Under the pieces are notes generated by a model. It was not told the origin of the DNA and ran no database searches. It worked only from the letters and a program-made list of their open reading frames with translations. Source: NORP309 sp964352735 (GTDB taxonomy: Bacteria > Pseudomonadota > Gammaproteobacteria > Xanthomonadales > Marinicellaceae). Taken from it: 64,000 bases of DNA. Made by a program: the position numbers and the translations under genes. The stretch covers positions 21,607 to 85,606 of the forward strand of contig CAYGTC010000010.1 in assembly GCA_964352735.1 (NCBI GenBank), in the 5' to 3' direction. Below are positions 36,513-47,500 of this stretch, piece after piece. The stretch's first letter is position 1. The number at the start of each line of letters is the position of its first letter.

Positions 36513-37505
36513 ATGTGGAGTCCAAAAAACGAATCTTCAATGACGCAGAGTCAGTTATTTCGATTTCTCATAATCGAAGTAGTGTGTGTGATCTTAATGG
36601 TTTTGGATCATTCATCCAAAGTTGCAGATCCGTTGAGGGTGGCTGTTTCTGTATTGACTTATCCATTGGTAAAAATCATAGAGTTGCCACAAAATACTTA
36701 TGAATTTTTAAGTACATCAGCTTCTAATCGTTTTCAGTTGTTAAATGAAAATGTTGACTTGAAACAGCGGCTTTCTCAGGCACAAATTGACTTGTTACAA
36801 TTAGAAGTGATCTCACAGCAAAATATAGAGTTACGTAAATTATTGGATACCAAGTTACAATTACCACTTAAAACCACAGCAGCATTTGTTGTTAATGTCA
36901 ATACTGGAGACAACAAACACCATTTCATTATTAATGAAGGATATAATCAAGGTGTGCAAGTAGGACAAACTGTGTTAGACCTCAATGGCGTGGCTGGGCA
37001 GGTTTCATCAGTTGATATTGAAAGTTCACATGTGGTATTGGTTACAGATCAAAATCATGCTGTACCAGTAGAATTTTTGCGAACAGGAATTCGCACATTT
37101 CTCTATGGCACTGGAGACTTGAATGTTTTGATTTTGCCTGAGATTCCTCAGAGTGCTCATGTTAAAGTTGGAGATATTTTGATTACTTCCGGTTATGGAG
37201 GTGTATTCCCCAGAGGTCTAAAAGTTGCAACCATCAGTAAAGTGATAGATTCAGCAGATCGATCGTATTTGAAAGCTGAAGCATTGCCCAGTGCGGACAT
37301 CAATCATATTAAACAAGTATTACTTGTTTGGTCAGGATCGGAGCAATCTGAGCAAACCATTGAGCAAACGGGGCCAACAAATGGTGAGCCTGAATCACAA
37401 GTACCGGATGTTTCTGAGGGCATACAAGCACAAGAGGATAGTGCATTAACAGCTGAAGATGGATCGACTCAGAAGCTGGATCGAGAAGAACAAGACAACC
37501 AATGA
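36513..37505 (+). CDS. mreC: Rod-shape-determining protein MreC
   Basis: A 330-residue bitopic inner-membrane protein that links MreB to the elongasome synthases. One transmembrane helix (about residues 17-36), then a coiled coil (about 70-110, ENVDLKQRLSQAQIDLLQLE), then the two-barrel periplasmic domain (VLDLNGVAGQVSSVDIESSH, ILITSGYGGVFPRGLKVATI). The last 55 residues are acidic and Gln/Glu-rich. The ATG at 36513 is used; an in-frame ATG at 36540 is possible. The end overlaps mreD by four bases. Confidence 0.95.
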   Translation: MWSPKNESSMTQSQLFRFLIIEVVCVILMVLDHSSKVADPLRVAVSVLTYPLVKIIELPQNTYEFLSTSASNRFQLLNENVDLKQRLSQAQIDLLQLEVISQQNIELRKLLDTKLQLPLKTTAAFVVNVNTGDNKHHFIINEGYNQGVQVGQTVLDLNGVAGQVSSVDIESSHVVLVTDQNHAVPVEFLRTGIRTFLYGTGDLNVLILPEIPQSAHVKVGDILITSGYGGVFPRGLKVATISKVIDSADRSYLKAEALPSADINHIKQVLLVWSGSEQSEQTIEQTGPTNGEPESQVPDVSEGIQAQEDSALTAEDGSTQKLDREEQDNQ

Positions 37506-37972
37506 AAAACTATTCAACTAAACTTATCCATAGTTCAATTGTCATATGCTTGATATTGATGTTAATTCCATGGCAAGGTTGGACGTTGACACTGCAACCT
37601 TATTGGTTGGCTTTGATTATTATTTATTGGAGTATTGAATCACCATTAAAATGCGGTTTATTTACTGCCTTTTTTTACAGTATTCTTTTAGATGTCTTGT
37701 ATGGTAGTTTATTTGGCAAACATGGTTTTTCTATGGTTGCTATGGTTTTCTTGATCAGTAAAGTGCATAAGCGCTTAAAAATGACTTCTTTTTGGCAATT
37801 AACTCTTATGGTTGGAGCATTGTTATTGAATGATGCTTTTATCCGGGGTGTGATTGATTGGTTGTCAGGTCAACAGTTGCTGTTAAGCATTAACTTTTGG
37901 CAATTATTGAGCTCGTTCTTATTATGGCCGTGGTTCAAATATTTGATGGATAGAATGCGATCGAAATTTTAA
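37502..37972 (+). CDS. mreD: Rod-shape-determining protein MreD
   Basis: A 156-residue polytopic membrane protein with five hydrophobic segments. It has the MreD family signature around PYWLALIIIYWSIESPLKCG and FFYSILLDVLYGSLFGKHGF. Coupled to mreC by a four-base overlap, and 15 bases ahead of mrdA. Confidence 0.93.
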   Translation: MKNYSTKLIHSSIVICLILMLIPWQGWTLTLQPYWLALIIIYWSIESPLKCGLFTAFFYSILLDVLYGSLFGKHGFSMVAMVFLISKVHKRLKMTSFWQLTLMVGALLLNDAFIRGVIDWLSGQQLLLSINFWQLLSSFLLWPWFKYLMDRMRSKF

Positions 37973-37987
37973 TACGTATGAGACTCA

Positions 37988-39838
37988 ATGATGTTTAATA
38001 ATCATAAACACATCAAAAATACCCAATATGAAACGAAGATTTTTATCAATCGGATTGTTTCAGCTGTGATTATTGTGTTACTGATGATCAGCGTTATTTT
38101 TGCACGTTTCTTTTATCTTCAAATCGTGCGTCATGACTCGATGTTGGCAAGCTCAGAAAAAAACCGCATCAGAACAACAGCATTACCGCCGGCAAGAGGT
38201 TTTATTTACGACAGAAATAACAAATTATTGGTTGATAATATTCCAACTTATCGTTTACAAGTCATTCCTGAAAAAGTTGATCAGTTAAGGAACAGGTTAA
38301 CAGAGTTAAAAAAAATCACCAATCTCTCCGATGAAGAAATTGATGATGTGATGAGCAAGGAAAAAAGCAACAGTGCATTTAAACCAATTATCATTAAAGA
38401 TAAGCTTTCAGAAAAAGAAATGTCAGCTTTTGTGGCACGCAAACACCGTTATCCTGGGTTTGAAGCCAAACCTTATTTGATCAGGCATTATAAATACACC
38501 AATATATTGTCTCATGTGGTGGGCTATGTTGGAAGGTTGAACGAGCAAGATTCTAAGCGCTTGGATAAAAACAGATACTTAGGCACGGAATATACTGGCA
38601 GAAGCGGTTTAGAAAAGTACCATGAAAATATCTTACATGGTTACCCAGGTTCTTTAAAGGTGGAGACCAATGCCAAAGGACGTGTGTTGAGTGAAATCAA
38701 ACAAGAGTTGCCAACCAGTGGTAAGGACATAACCTTAACCATCGATATTGACTTGCAAAATACTGCCTATGAAGCTTTGGGAGACCTAACTGGTTCCATT
38801 ATTGCAATAGATCCCAATAATGGTGAAATATTGGCAATGGTTTCTAAACCTGGTTTCGACCCCAATGATTTTGTTAATGGCATTTCACAAAGTAAGTATT
38901 CTGGATTACTGAATTCTCCAGAAAAACCTTTATTTGATCGCAGTATTAAAGGTGGGTATGAGCCTGGTTCCACAATCAAACCATACGTGGCTTTGGCTGG
39001 ACTATATAATGAGGTCATTGATCTAAATTACAGCATGTTATCTAAAGGTTACTTTCAATTAAAAAATCAGAAAAGAAAATACCATGACTGGAAAAGAGGT
39101 GGGCATGGTTTGGTCAATATTCAGCAGTCAATAGCCCAGTCCGTTAATACCTTCTATTATCAGTTGGCCTTGAACCTGGGCATTGATAGGATTCATAACT
39201 TTTTAATTCATTTTCGATTTGGTCAATTATCCAATATTGAATTACAAGGAGAGATGAAAGGTTTGTTGCCCTCAAGAGAATGGAAGAAAAAAAACAAAGG
39301 TACCATCTGGTTTCCTGGGGAAACCGTTATTACTGGTATTGGTCAGGGTTTTTTGGTCAGTACACCGGTACAATTGGTCACATCATTGGGCATAATGGCC
39401 AATAAAGGCAAATACATTAAACCCCATTTGATCAAAAGTGATGTATTGGAACAAGAAGATATTGTTCTTGATATTCCTGATCAGTATTGGCAGGCTGTCC
39501 ATGATGGTATGATTGGTGTGGTCAATGATGCCAAAGGTTCAGCCTATGCAATTCGAAAGGCTGATTATATTATTGCTGGTAAAAGTGGTACATCACAAGT
39601 GTATGGTAAAAAGGAAGAAGATGTCTATAATAAAAATTTGGTCATCCCTAAACATTTACGAAACCATGCCTTGTTTGTTGCTTTTGCACCAGCTGACGAT
39701 CCAAAAATTGCGGTGGTAGTTGTCGCTGAACATGGCGCCAGTGGTTCGAGGGTAGCGGGACCCATTGCTGGTCAAGTCATAGAGAAATACATGCAGAGTT
39801 ATGATCACATAAAGGTGGCGAGTTCAGATGATCTTTAA
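37988..39838 (+). CDS. mrdA: Penicillin-binding protein 2 (elongasome transpeptidase)
   Basis: A 616-residue class B PBP. One N-terminal transmembrane helix (about 22-45), a dimerisation/pedestal region (RTTALPPARGFIYDRNNKLL), then the transpeptidase domain with catalytic motif STIK (in YEPGSTIKPYVALAG, about 331-334), SVN (QSVNTFYYQLALNLG) and KSGT (AGKSGTSQVYGK). It cross-links lateral wall peptidoglycan together with RodA. The end overlaps mrdB by 11 bases. A second ATG one codon downstream is also possible. Confidence 0.97.
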   Translation: MMFNNHKHIKNTQYETKIFINRIVSAVIIVLLMISVIFARFFYLQIVRHDSMLASSEKNRIRTTALPPARGFIYDRNNKLLVDNIPTYRLQVIPEKVDQLRNRLTELKKITNLSDEEIDDVMSKEKSNSAFKPIIIKDKLSEKEMSAFVARKHRYPGFEAKPYLIRHYKYTNILSHVVGYVGRLNEQDSKRLDKNRYLGTEYTGRSGLEKYHENILHGYPGSLKVETNAKGRVLSEIKQELPTSGKDITLTIDIDLQNTAYEALGDLTGSIIAIDPNNGEILAMVSKPGFDPNDFVNGISQSKYSGLLNSPEKPLFDRSIKGGYEPGSTIKPYVALAGLYNEVIDLNYSMLSKGYFQLKNQKRKYHDWKRGGHGLVNIQQSIAQSVNTFYYQLALNLGIDRIHNFLIHFRFGQLSNIELQGEMKGLLPSREWKKKNKGTIWFPGETVITGIGQGFLVSTPVQLVTSLGIMANKGKYIKPHLIKSDVLEQEDIVLDIPDQYWQAVHDGMIGVVNDAKGSAYAIRKADYIIAGKSGTSQVYGKKEEDVYNKNLVIPKHLRNHALFVAFAPADDPKIAVVVVAEHGASGSRVAGPIAGQVIEKYMQSYDHIKVASSDDL

Positions 39839-40925
39839 CAGTGCAGTACATCATAATAAAAGGCATTATGTGGATTGGTGGTTATTGTCTTTCATTGTTG
39901 TTTTAATGTGTTATGGTTTGATTGTTTTGTATTCAGCAGGCGGTTGGGTTTTGGTTAAGAAACAAATGGTACGATTGGCACTGGGTGTTTTTGTTATGTT
40001 GTTTCTGGCACAATTAAAACCAGAAAAGTTGGCAGGTATCACGCCATGGTTATACCTCATGACCATTGTATTGTTATTGGCAGTATTGTTTTTTGGTTAT
40101 GAATCAAAAGGCGCAAAACGGTGGTTGAAGATTGGCATCAGGTTTCAACCGTCTGAATTGGCAAAGCTGACCATCCCATTGGTTTTGGCATGGTTTTATA
40201 GGTATCGTATTTTACCGCCTGATTTGAAATCTATTGGTATCAGTGTTGTGTTGTTGTTGGTGCCGGTTTTTTTAATCTATAAGGAGCCTGATTTAGGTAC
40301 CTCTATTTTGGTCGCAGTCAGTGGTTTGTTTGTGTTATTTTTAGCCGGGTTATCGTGGAAATATATCATAGGAGGGCTTGTTTTTCTGAGTACTGTTGTT
40401 GCCCCTTTGATGTGGTCTTTTTTTCTTAAAGATTATCAAAAACGCAGGGTCTTGACCTTTTTGAACCCAGAGAGTGATACGTTGGGCTCTAGCTGGAATA
40501 TCATACAATCCAAAATTGCAATTGGATCCGGTGGATTGTTTGGTAAAGGTTGGCAGAATGGCAGTCAAACCCAATTGGATTTTTTACCAGAGCATTCTAC
40601 CGACTTTATCTTGTCAGTATTATCTGAAGAATTTGGTCTTATGGGGGTCATCTTATTATTGTTGATTTATATGGCGATCATATTCAGGGGGCTTTTTATT
40701 GCTGCTCAAGCCAAGGATACTTTTAACCGTCTATTTGCAGGTGCATTAACCTTAACATTTTTTGTCTATCTGATCATTAATGCAGGGATGATTAGTGGCT
40801 TACTGCCAGTTGTTGGTGTACCATTACCATTAGTGAGCTATGGAGGTACTTCCATCATTACCCTTATGGCATCGTTTGGCATGATTATGTCAGTCTATAA
40901 TCACAGGAAACTATTAAAATCATGA
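39828..40925 (+). CDS. mrdB: Rod-shape glycosyltransferase RodA
   Basis: A 365-residue SEDS-family membrane glycosyltransferase that polymerises lipid II with PBP2. About ten membrane helices. Signatures: FQPSELAKLTIPLVLAWF, YKEPDLGTSILVAVSGL with the catalytic-region Asp, PEHSTDFILSVLSEEFGLMG and GLLPVVGVPLPLVSYGGTS. The start lies inside the end of mrdA, and the end overlaps mltB by four bases. Confidence 0.96.
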   Translation: MIFNSAVHHNKRHYVDWWLLSFIVVLMCYGLIVLYSAGGWVLVKKQMVRLALGVFVMLFLAQLKPEKLAGITPWLYLMTIVLLLAVLFFGYESKGAKRWLKIGIRFQPSELAKLTIPLVLAWFYRYRILPPDLKSIGISVVLLLVPVFLIYKEPDLGTSILVAVSGLFVLFLAGLSWKYIIGGLVFLSTVVAPLMWSFFLKDYQKRRVLTFLNPESDTLGSSWNIIQSKIAIGSGGLFGKGWQNGSQTQLDFLPEHSTDFILSVLSEEFGLMGVILLLLIYMAIIFRGLFIAAQAKDTFNRLFAGALTLTFFVYLIINAGMISGLLPVVGVPLPLVSYGGTSIITLMASFGMIMSVYNHRKLLKS

Positions 40926-41887
40926 AAAAATTTATTGTACTTTTACTGTTACTCTCACTCATTACTACTCACGCACATACCGAGCAAGATAGCATTGATG
41001 CGTTTATTAAAAATACGGCTGTCAAAAATCAACTCGATGAAGATAAAATCAGAAACATCGTAACTCAAGCCAAGCGTCAACAAAGTATCATTGATGCCAT
41101 GAATAGACCTGCGGAAAAAGCCAAACAATGGCATGAATACCGCGCCATCTTTCTGAAACAAAAAAGAATCAATGAAGGTGTTAAGTTTTGGCAAGAGCAT
41201 CAAGAAATCTTAACATCAGTCAGCAAAGAAACTGGTGTACCTATTGAAATTATAGTGGCCATTATCGGTGTGGAAACCAATTATGGTGGCAATAAAGGCA
41301 GTTACCGAGTGATTGATGCGTTGTTTACTTTGGCATTTCACTACCCTAAGAGATCAAAGTTTTTTACCAAAGAGCTGGAAAAATTTTTAGTATTGATTGA
41401 AAAAGAGAAAATTTCACCGCTTGAAACAAAAGGTTCATATGCTGGCGCGATGGGATTTGGTCAGTTTATGCCCAGTTCCTATTTAATGTATGCTGTTGAT
41501 CATGATAAAGATGGTCAGCGAGATTTACTTAATAACATTCCTGACGCGATAGCCAGTGTTGCTAATTATTTTAAGGCACATGGCTGGAAAGCAGGTCATT
41601 CAGTGGTTCATCAAGCTCAAGTCAGTAAAGATTTTAAAGTGTTAAAAAAACAAAAACTTAAGCCTTCATTGACAGTAAAACAGTTAAACGATATGGGTTA
41701 TTCAGTAAAAGAGCAGTTGCCAATAAATGCTAAAGTTACTTTAACCCAATTACAGCAGAAAGATCATAAAGAATATTGGTTTGGTATGCATAATTTTTAT
41801 GTAATCACGCGTTATAACCACAGTGACATGTATGCGATGGCTGTTTATCAATTGGCTCAAGAAATTAAGCAAAGCAAGGGTGCTTGA
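40922..41887 (+). CDS. mltB: Membrane-bound lytic murein transglycosylase B
   Basis: A 321-residue peptidoglycan lyase that cleaves between MurNAc and GlcNAc to form anhydro ends. It has a signal peptide (LLLLLSLITTHAHT) without a lipobox, so it may be soluble periplasmic. Family blocks: VAIIGVETNYGGNKGSYRVI with the catalytic glutamate (Glu in GVETNYG), TLAFHYPKRSKFFTKEL, GSYAGAMGFGQFMPSSYLMY and VDHDKDGQRDLLNN. Translationally coupled to mrdB. Confidence 0.95.
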   Translation: MKKFIVLLLLLSLITTHAHTEQDSIDAFIKNTAVKNQLDEDKIRNIVTQAKRQQSIIDAMNRPAEKAKQWHEYRAIFLKQKRINEGVKFWQEHQEILTSVSKETGVPIEIIVAIIGVETNYGGNKGSYRVIDALFTLAFHYPKRSKFFTKELEKFLVLIEKEKISPLETKGSYAGAMGFGQFMPSSYLMYAVDHDKDGQRDLLNNIPDAIASVANYFKAHGWKAGHSVVHQAQVSKDFKVLKKQKLKPSLTVKQLNDMGYSVKEQLPINAKVTLTQLQQKDHKEYWFGMHNFYVITRYNHSDMYAMAVYQLAQEIKQSKGA

Positions 41888-41929
41888 TGATAGGGTGTTA
41901 TAAATAAAGGTCTTAAATAGAGAATTGCC

Positions 41930-42796
41930 ATGCAAAAAATTCTTACCCTTATTGGAGTCATTATTGTAACTTTGATCAGTTGCTCAAAAAAAAGTGAACG
42001 CAAACCGCAACAAGCTCCTTCACCGACGCAGACCAACGCTGGTCGGTATCAATTGGCTGTAGATCGAGGGCCAGATTCTCGAGATTTTGATGTTGGGGGC
42101 TTGCGGCCATGGGATATCAAACCGGAACCCAAAAGTAAATATGGTAACCATTCGCCTTATGTGGTTTTTGGAAAAACCTACCATCTGCAAGAGGTTGGCC
42201 AATCATTTGAACAAACTGGAACGGCCTCATGGTATGGAAAAAAATTTCATGGGCACACCACCTCAAATATGGAAATATTTGATATGTATAAAATGACAGC
42301 AGCGCATCGAACCTTGCCACTGCCAAGTTATGTGGAAGTAACCAATATCGATAATAATAAAAAGGTCGTGGTGCGAGTCAATGACAGAGGGCCATTCAAA
42401 AGCAAGCGCATCATTGATTTGTCGTGGGCAGCAGCCAAAGCCTTGGATTATGATACCAAGGGGTTAGCGAATGTGCACATTAGATTAATCAATCCTGAAG
42501 ACGTGGCTACACAACCAGCACAGGTAGCTGATAATGATCAGGTGGATAGAGAGCCTGCTATCAATGACTTGAAATTTCTACAAGTGGGTGCTTATTCTGA
42601 AAAAGGTCGGGCTCTGGATATAGCCAAACAACTCAGTAGATTGGTCATGTTGCCAGTGCATGTGACCAATACCATTACACAAACACCTTTATATCGAGTA
42701 CGAATTGGCCCATTAATGGAAGATGAAAACATCATTGATATTATAGGAAAAGTTCATGCAAGAGGTTTTTTGAACACTAAAATGGTGGTGGAATAG
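41930..42796 (+). CDS. rlpA: Septal ring lytic transglycosylase RlpA family lipoprotein
   Basis: A 288-residue lipoprotein (leader GVIIVTLISC, Cys at about 18). The double-psi beta-barrel domain (about 95-190) has GTASWYGKKFHGHTTSNMEI, YKMTAAHRTLPLPSYVEVTN and VVRVNDRGPFKSKRIIDLS with the catalytic-type aspartate. A C-terminal SPOR domain (about 210-288, FLQVGAYSEKGRALDIAKQL, YRVRIGPLMEDENI) would target it to denuded septal glycan. In E. coli dacA follows; here the next gene is a different enzyme. Confidence 0.95.
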   Translation: MQKILTLIGVIIVTLISCSKKSERKPQQAPSPTQTNAGRYQLAVDRGPDSRDFDVGGLRPWDIKPEPKSKYGNHSPYVVFGKTYHLQEVGQSFEQTGTASWYGKKFHGHTTSNMEIFDMYKMTAAHRTLPLPSYVEVTNIDNNKKVVVRVNDRGPFKSKRIIDLSWAAAKALDYDTKGLANVHIRLINPEDVATQPAQVADNDQVDREPAINDLKFLQVGAYSEKGRALDIAKQLSRLVMLPVHVTNTITQTPLYRVRIGPLMEDENIIDIIGKVHARGFLNTKMVVE

Positions 42797-44482
42797 TTGT
42801 TAACGCTGTTTAATTCTAAAAAACAGGCGTTGAAAAAATGGATGCTCAGTAGCACCTCTGCATTATCACAAAATCAAGCTTTTAAAATCAATGTTATTTT
42901 TCATCAACGCAGCATCATTGATAGCTTTGAAGATGGGCATGGCTTGTGTATTTTCTATGGTTTTCTTGATCAAGATACTAATGGCTTATCGAAAGCGGCT
43001 TTTGTTGCCAACAAAATGCAAACAGCTGGTATTGATGCACTTACAGAATTTTATGGTTCATTTATTATCATTTATTATTGTAAAAGAAAGCAAAAATATG
43101 TGATCGCTAATGATGCTTTAGGTGATTTTGCTGTTCATTACCATCAAACCAACGATGGTATTGTTGTTTCAGATTTTCCATCGGCATTATTGAATAAAGA
43201 TAATTGCGCAATCAATGAGGATAGGTTGATTTGTTATTTCGCTTTGAGTCAACCAGCAATAAATGCCAGTTTCTATGAGCATATTAAACAACTCAATCCT
43301 GGTCAATGCTTGAGTTTACATGGCAAGACCATAGAGCGTTGTACCTATTATCAATTGCCAACCACGCTGAACAGAAAGTTGAAATCACTGCCAGAAATTG
43401 CTCAGCAACTTTCTCATGTCATGCAATTGGCTATCTCCAGTCAAACACAAGGGCATAAAAAAGTGGGTATTATGATGAGTGGTGGCTTGGACTCTACTTT
43501 TGTGGTTGCTAATGCTAAGGCATTAAAAATACCATTAAAGTCCTTTTCCTATGTGTTTCCACAGATGCCAGAAGCGGATGAATCGCATTGGATTGATGCC
43601 ATGCGTTCTGAAAATCATGACATGCATACTTTTGTTGGTCAACCTCATTGGCCTTTAAAGTCTCCGTGGTTTGTTAGCCTCAATGCTCCTGTGAGCAATC
43701 CTTACCGACACCTTAAATCGGTTATTTATCAAAAAGCGCAATCAGAAAATTTATCAGTGATGTTAACTGGTGTTTTTGCAGACCATTTGTACACTGGTTA
43801 TATCTATTGTTTAGTTGATCAAATGAAATATCAACCGTTAACAGCCATGAGGTCTTTGCTCACCATGTTGAGAACTCATGGACTTTTGACCACTGCAAGG
43901 CAGCTCTCACCAGGTAAATGGTCCAGTACTGTGTCAACAAAAGCACCGTGGTTGAGCAAGTTTTCATCCAGTGTATTAAAGCGCCAAACAAAAATAAAGC
44001 AATACAAGCACCCTCATCCTCAGCAATATGCGCTGGTCAGCGGTTTATCTTCGGCTCAGTCGTGTTGGTTGGAGAATGAATATGGTTTTAAGTATGGTAT
44101 CAATGTGAGACACCCTTTTAGAGACAGACGAGTCGTTGAGTGGTTATTATCGGTTCCTGCATGGTTGCTTGGTGATCATGCAGAACCCAAAAAAATGGTC
44201 AGATATGTGGCCAAAAATCAATTGCCAGAAAGCATCATCAGACGTAAAAAAATCACCACACTTAAACCTTTATTTCTTAAAGGCGTCATGCAAGAGTCTT
44301 TGTCACAAGTAACAAAGGTATTAAAGGATTCAGGAAGTAGTTGGCAGCACTATGTTGACAAAAAAATGGTAATCCAAATGCTGGATAATCCAAAAGGTAA
44401 TCATGAGGATTGGCAATATATGATTTTATGGCAATGTTTAAGCTATGAGCTGTGGAAAAAAAGAATTGCTCAATTGAAATAA
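42797..44482 (+). CDS. Asparagine-synthetase-like ATP-dependent ligase without the glutaminase cysteine
   Basis: A 561-residue protein starting at a TTG that directly abuts the rlpA stop (GGTGGTGGAATAG upstream is a good ribosome binding site). Residues 1-205 resemble the N-terminal-nucleophile half of AsnB-type enzymes (ALTEFYGSFIIIYYCKRKQK, LNPGQCLSLHGKTIERCTYY), but the protein does not begin Met-Cys, so glutamine hydrolysis is unlikely. The synthetase half carries the pyrophosphate loop SGGLDST (228-234) and RHPFRDRRVVEWLLSVPAWL. Relatives without the cysteine include lasso-peptide cyclases and beta-lactam synthetases. No precursor peptide gene is seen nearby. The substrate is unknown. 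Confidence 0.8.
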   Translation: MLTLFNSKKQALKKWMLSSTSALSQNQAFKINVIFHQRSIIDSFEDGHGLCIFYGFLDQDTNGLSKAAFVANKMQTAGIDALTEFYGSFIIIYYCKRKQKYVIANDALGDFAVHYHQTNDGIVVSDFPSALLNKDNCAINEDRLICYFALSQPAINASFYEHIKQLNPGQCLSLHGKTIERCTYYQLPTTLNRKLKSLPEIAQQLSHVMQLAISSQTQGHKKVGIMMSGGLDSTFVVANAKALKIPLKSFSYVFPQMPEADESHWIDAMRSENHDMHTFVGQPHWPLKSPWFVSLNAPVSNPYRHLKSVIYQKAQSENLSVMLTGVFADHLYTGYIYCLVDQMKYQPLTAMRSLLTMLRTHGLLTTARQLSPGKWSSTVSTKAPWLSKFSSSVLKRQTKIKQYKHPHPQQYALVSGLSSAQSCWLENEYGFKYGINVRHPFRDRRVVEWLLSVPAWLLGDHAEPKKMVRYVAKNQLPESIIRRKKITTLKPLFLKGVMQESLSQVTKVLKDSGSSWQHYVDKKMVIQMLDNPKGNHEDWQYMILWQCLSYELWKKRIAQLK

Positions 44483-44492
44483 GTGTGAGAAA

Positions 44493-44530
44493 AATAACGC
44501 CATTGAATCGATGATGGCAATGGCGTTATT
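44493..44530. terminator. Bidirectional intrinsic terminator
   Basis: A perfect 13-bp inverted repeat, AATAACGCCATTG (44493-44505) and CAATGGCGTTATT (44518-44530), lies between convergent genes, with A/T tracts on the outer sides. Confidence 0.8.
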
Positions 44531-44540
44531 GTGAGCTTAT

Positions 44541-47500
44541 TTAATCATCGAGTGGCGCAGTTAATAAATTAAATGGAATGTTGTTCCTGATCCACTGGCC
44601 ATTATTGAGGCCATTATCAATATTGATCTGCATGTTTTCAACAGTGCCAGTTGTGTTGGACTGGTCATAATCAATCCTGATTGTTCCAACGTTATTTGAT
44701 CTTATGGGTGTTATTGGGCAATGTGGACAAAATGTTACAGAGTAATTCATGTCAATGTCTGCAACAGCTTCATTCGCACCATTTCCCAGTACCCAATAAG
44801 GTTGACCATTGTCGTCATATATATAATTGATGACAACTTCAGTGTCTCCTTGTGTGCCAATACTGGCTCCCCAGCCTGATTCGCTTGGGTTAAACCACAA
44901 GCCTGTTCTTTGCTGGTTAGGTGCCACCGAAAATACAAAAGACTGTAGTAAATCAGCGCTGAACTGACCATTAATGGTACGCGTTTGTATGGCCAGATTC
45001 GGGTTGATTATTGTTGTCACAGACTCCCCAACAGTCGTTGTTTGTTGTGTTGAACTTTGGAATGGACCATTATAAGACACTTTATTGATATCATTGTATG
45101 CTTGATTATTGTTCATTTTTCCAATGTCACTGATGTACCAAATTGAAGCATGTTGTGGCAAAGCCGTATAATGAATATATAACAAGCCGTTTTCAGAATA
45201 GTACATGTCATAACCATTACCTGGGCGACTTGGGTTATACCACAAGCCGTTGGTGGCTATGATGTCATTATCAGCATCAAGTGCACAATTGTTGACCACA
45301 TTACAAACACCATTGTTGCCCAATCGTGTTGACAGGATGACAGAATCTTCTTGGTTGAATCCTGTTTCGCCAACTACTGCTTGCGTATTAATAGCAATTG
45401 GAGAGTCACAAGTCGCCTCTTGAGATATGCTGAACTCAATGTTTGCTTGGTGTTGCTGTCCTACTTGTAGGTTGGTTAATGACACAGCAGGTGTCTCTAA
45501 GTTTAAGAAGCTGCTGTCCTGCGATGGTTGATTGTCTGCATGATAAACACACACTGCATTTTGTGTGTCAAATGCATCGGCGGTATTACAAGCAAAACTG
45601 ACCCCATCTGTGGCATTGTCATTTTGCAGGCCCACTGAAGAGGAGGCGGGATTAAACCCAACACCATCATACTGATAAACCCACTGATTAACCGTTGGAT
45701 ATAAAATCGCTTCAAAATTGAAATGATCAATGGTTGTATTGGGGTTTTCATAGCGATCAACATCATGATACATAAATACATCGCAGGGCAGATTATTGCC
45801 AAGCTCTGATGCCCTCGGACAATTGTCAAAATGTTGATAATAAATATTTTGCGTGATTAAATCATCATGCATAGGAATGATTCTGGCACTGCCAGTTGAG
45901 CCATTATTGCCATTGTTTGGTAAGGATGGTAATGGGCAGTCATTGTCAAAATCGAAACCACTTTCATTTGGATTTGTTGAAATATAACCATTGGAACTCA
46001 AATATAAGGCGCCTATGCTGTTGCCATATAAATCAAATGAATTGGGTAAATTTACACTGGCAACACCTTCATCATTGGCATCAAAAGCATCATTAGGGTT
46101 GGCATCTACCAAAGTTAAAGCTGTTCCAGTTGATGAAATGTCTATAAATTGGCGGTTGCAAGCGCTGAGGCCATTACCAAAATCATCCTGAGCAGTGATG
46201 TTTGTCCCAGGTGCAGAAGTACTTTTAGTAAAAATGGCATATGCATTTTGTGCATCAGCAAAGCCGTTGTTTTGTAAGGTAACAGGCACTTGCCATTTTT
46301 CACCTGGGTCAATAGCATTATCATTATTGCCGCACATTTGTGTGGCAGTTCCTGCATTTCTTAAAGTGATTTCTGGTCCCTGAATGACTACAGCAGTTGT
46401 TGCTGTCCCAATACAACCTTCGCTATCAGTAACGGTTACATTGATATTGCCAGTGTATTGCTGGTTGTATGTTGCGGTGATACTGGCTTGATCACCATCT
46501 GGATGTTGGTCTTGATTGACATCCCATTGATATTGATATGGGCCCACACCCCCACTGACTGTTGCACGGTAATTCTGCACATTTCCAATCGTTGGGTTAT
46601 TGTGTTGGTGACTAATGGAAACATTCACTGCTGAACAAGCACCCAAACCTGATAAGGTCTGAGCACCGCTATTGGTAGGGTCTAACCAGTCTTTCAAGCG
46701 AGTACCCGAACTACCGCCACCTTCCCATGATACGGATAAACGTCCATACCAATCAGAATCATCATTGCCACACGCAGCAAAACCACCGTGCAATTGACCA
46801 ACCAGTAATTTATTTGCGTTCCACAAGCCGCTGCCGGAAGAACCGCCTTCAGTAGTGCCAACATCCCAATCTGCAACCCTAATATGTGTTGTTCCTGAAC
46901 CGGTGTTGCCTAAATATGCAGATATTGATGTATTGTCATTTTCGAAACTGATTCTTTTGGCATGACCACTGGGATGGTGTATGCTCACAGCTGAATTGGG
47001 GGCAATTTCACGTCTATCCCAACCAGTATAAAACACATTGTAATCAGCATCTGGTATTTCATCCAGCTCTAATAATGCAAAGTCACTGGGTGCATAACTG
47101 GCCAAAAATGTTGAACCAGACTGAGTATCGTTGAAACCAGATATGGGTATGGGGCTGCCACTGGCTCCAGAACCAGCAGTTCGGCATTGATTGGATTGAT
47201 AGTTCCACCATATGTTTATGGTGGAATCATTGCTGCTGTTAAAGCCACAATGATTGGCCGTTAAAAACAAAGCTCGGCCATTATTGGCGGTGTTGTTGAT
47301 CATTTGTCCGGTACATAAGAAGCTGCCGCCATTGAGTGTGATGGTATAGCGACCAACTGAATTAATTTGATCTTGCCAATTTGCACCTTCATTACAGTTG
47401 ACATCAACATTACAACTGCCACTTTTATCGGATTCCTGTTTTGTGGTTTCCCAGAATTTTTGTTGCCCCATTTTGGGTAATAAATCGACATCTTGCCAAA

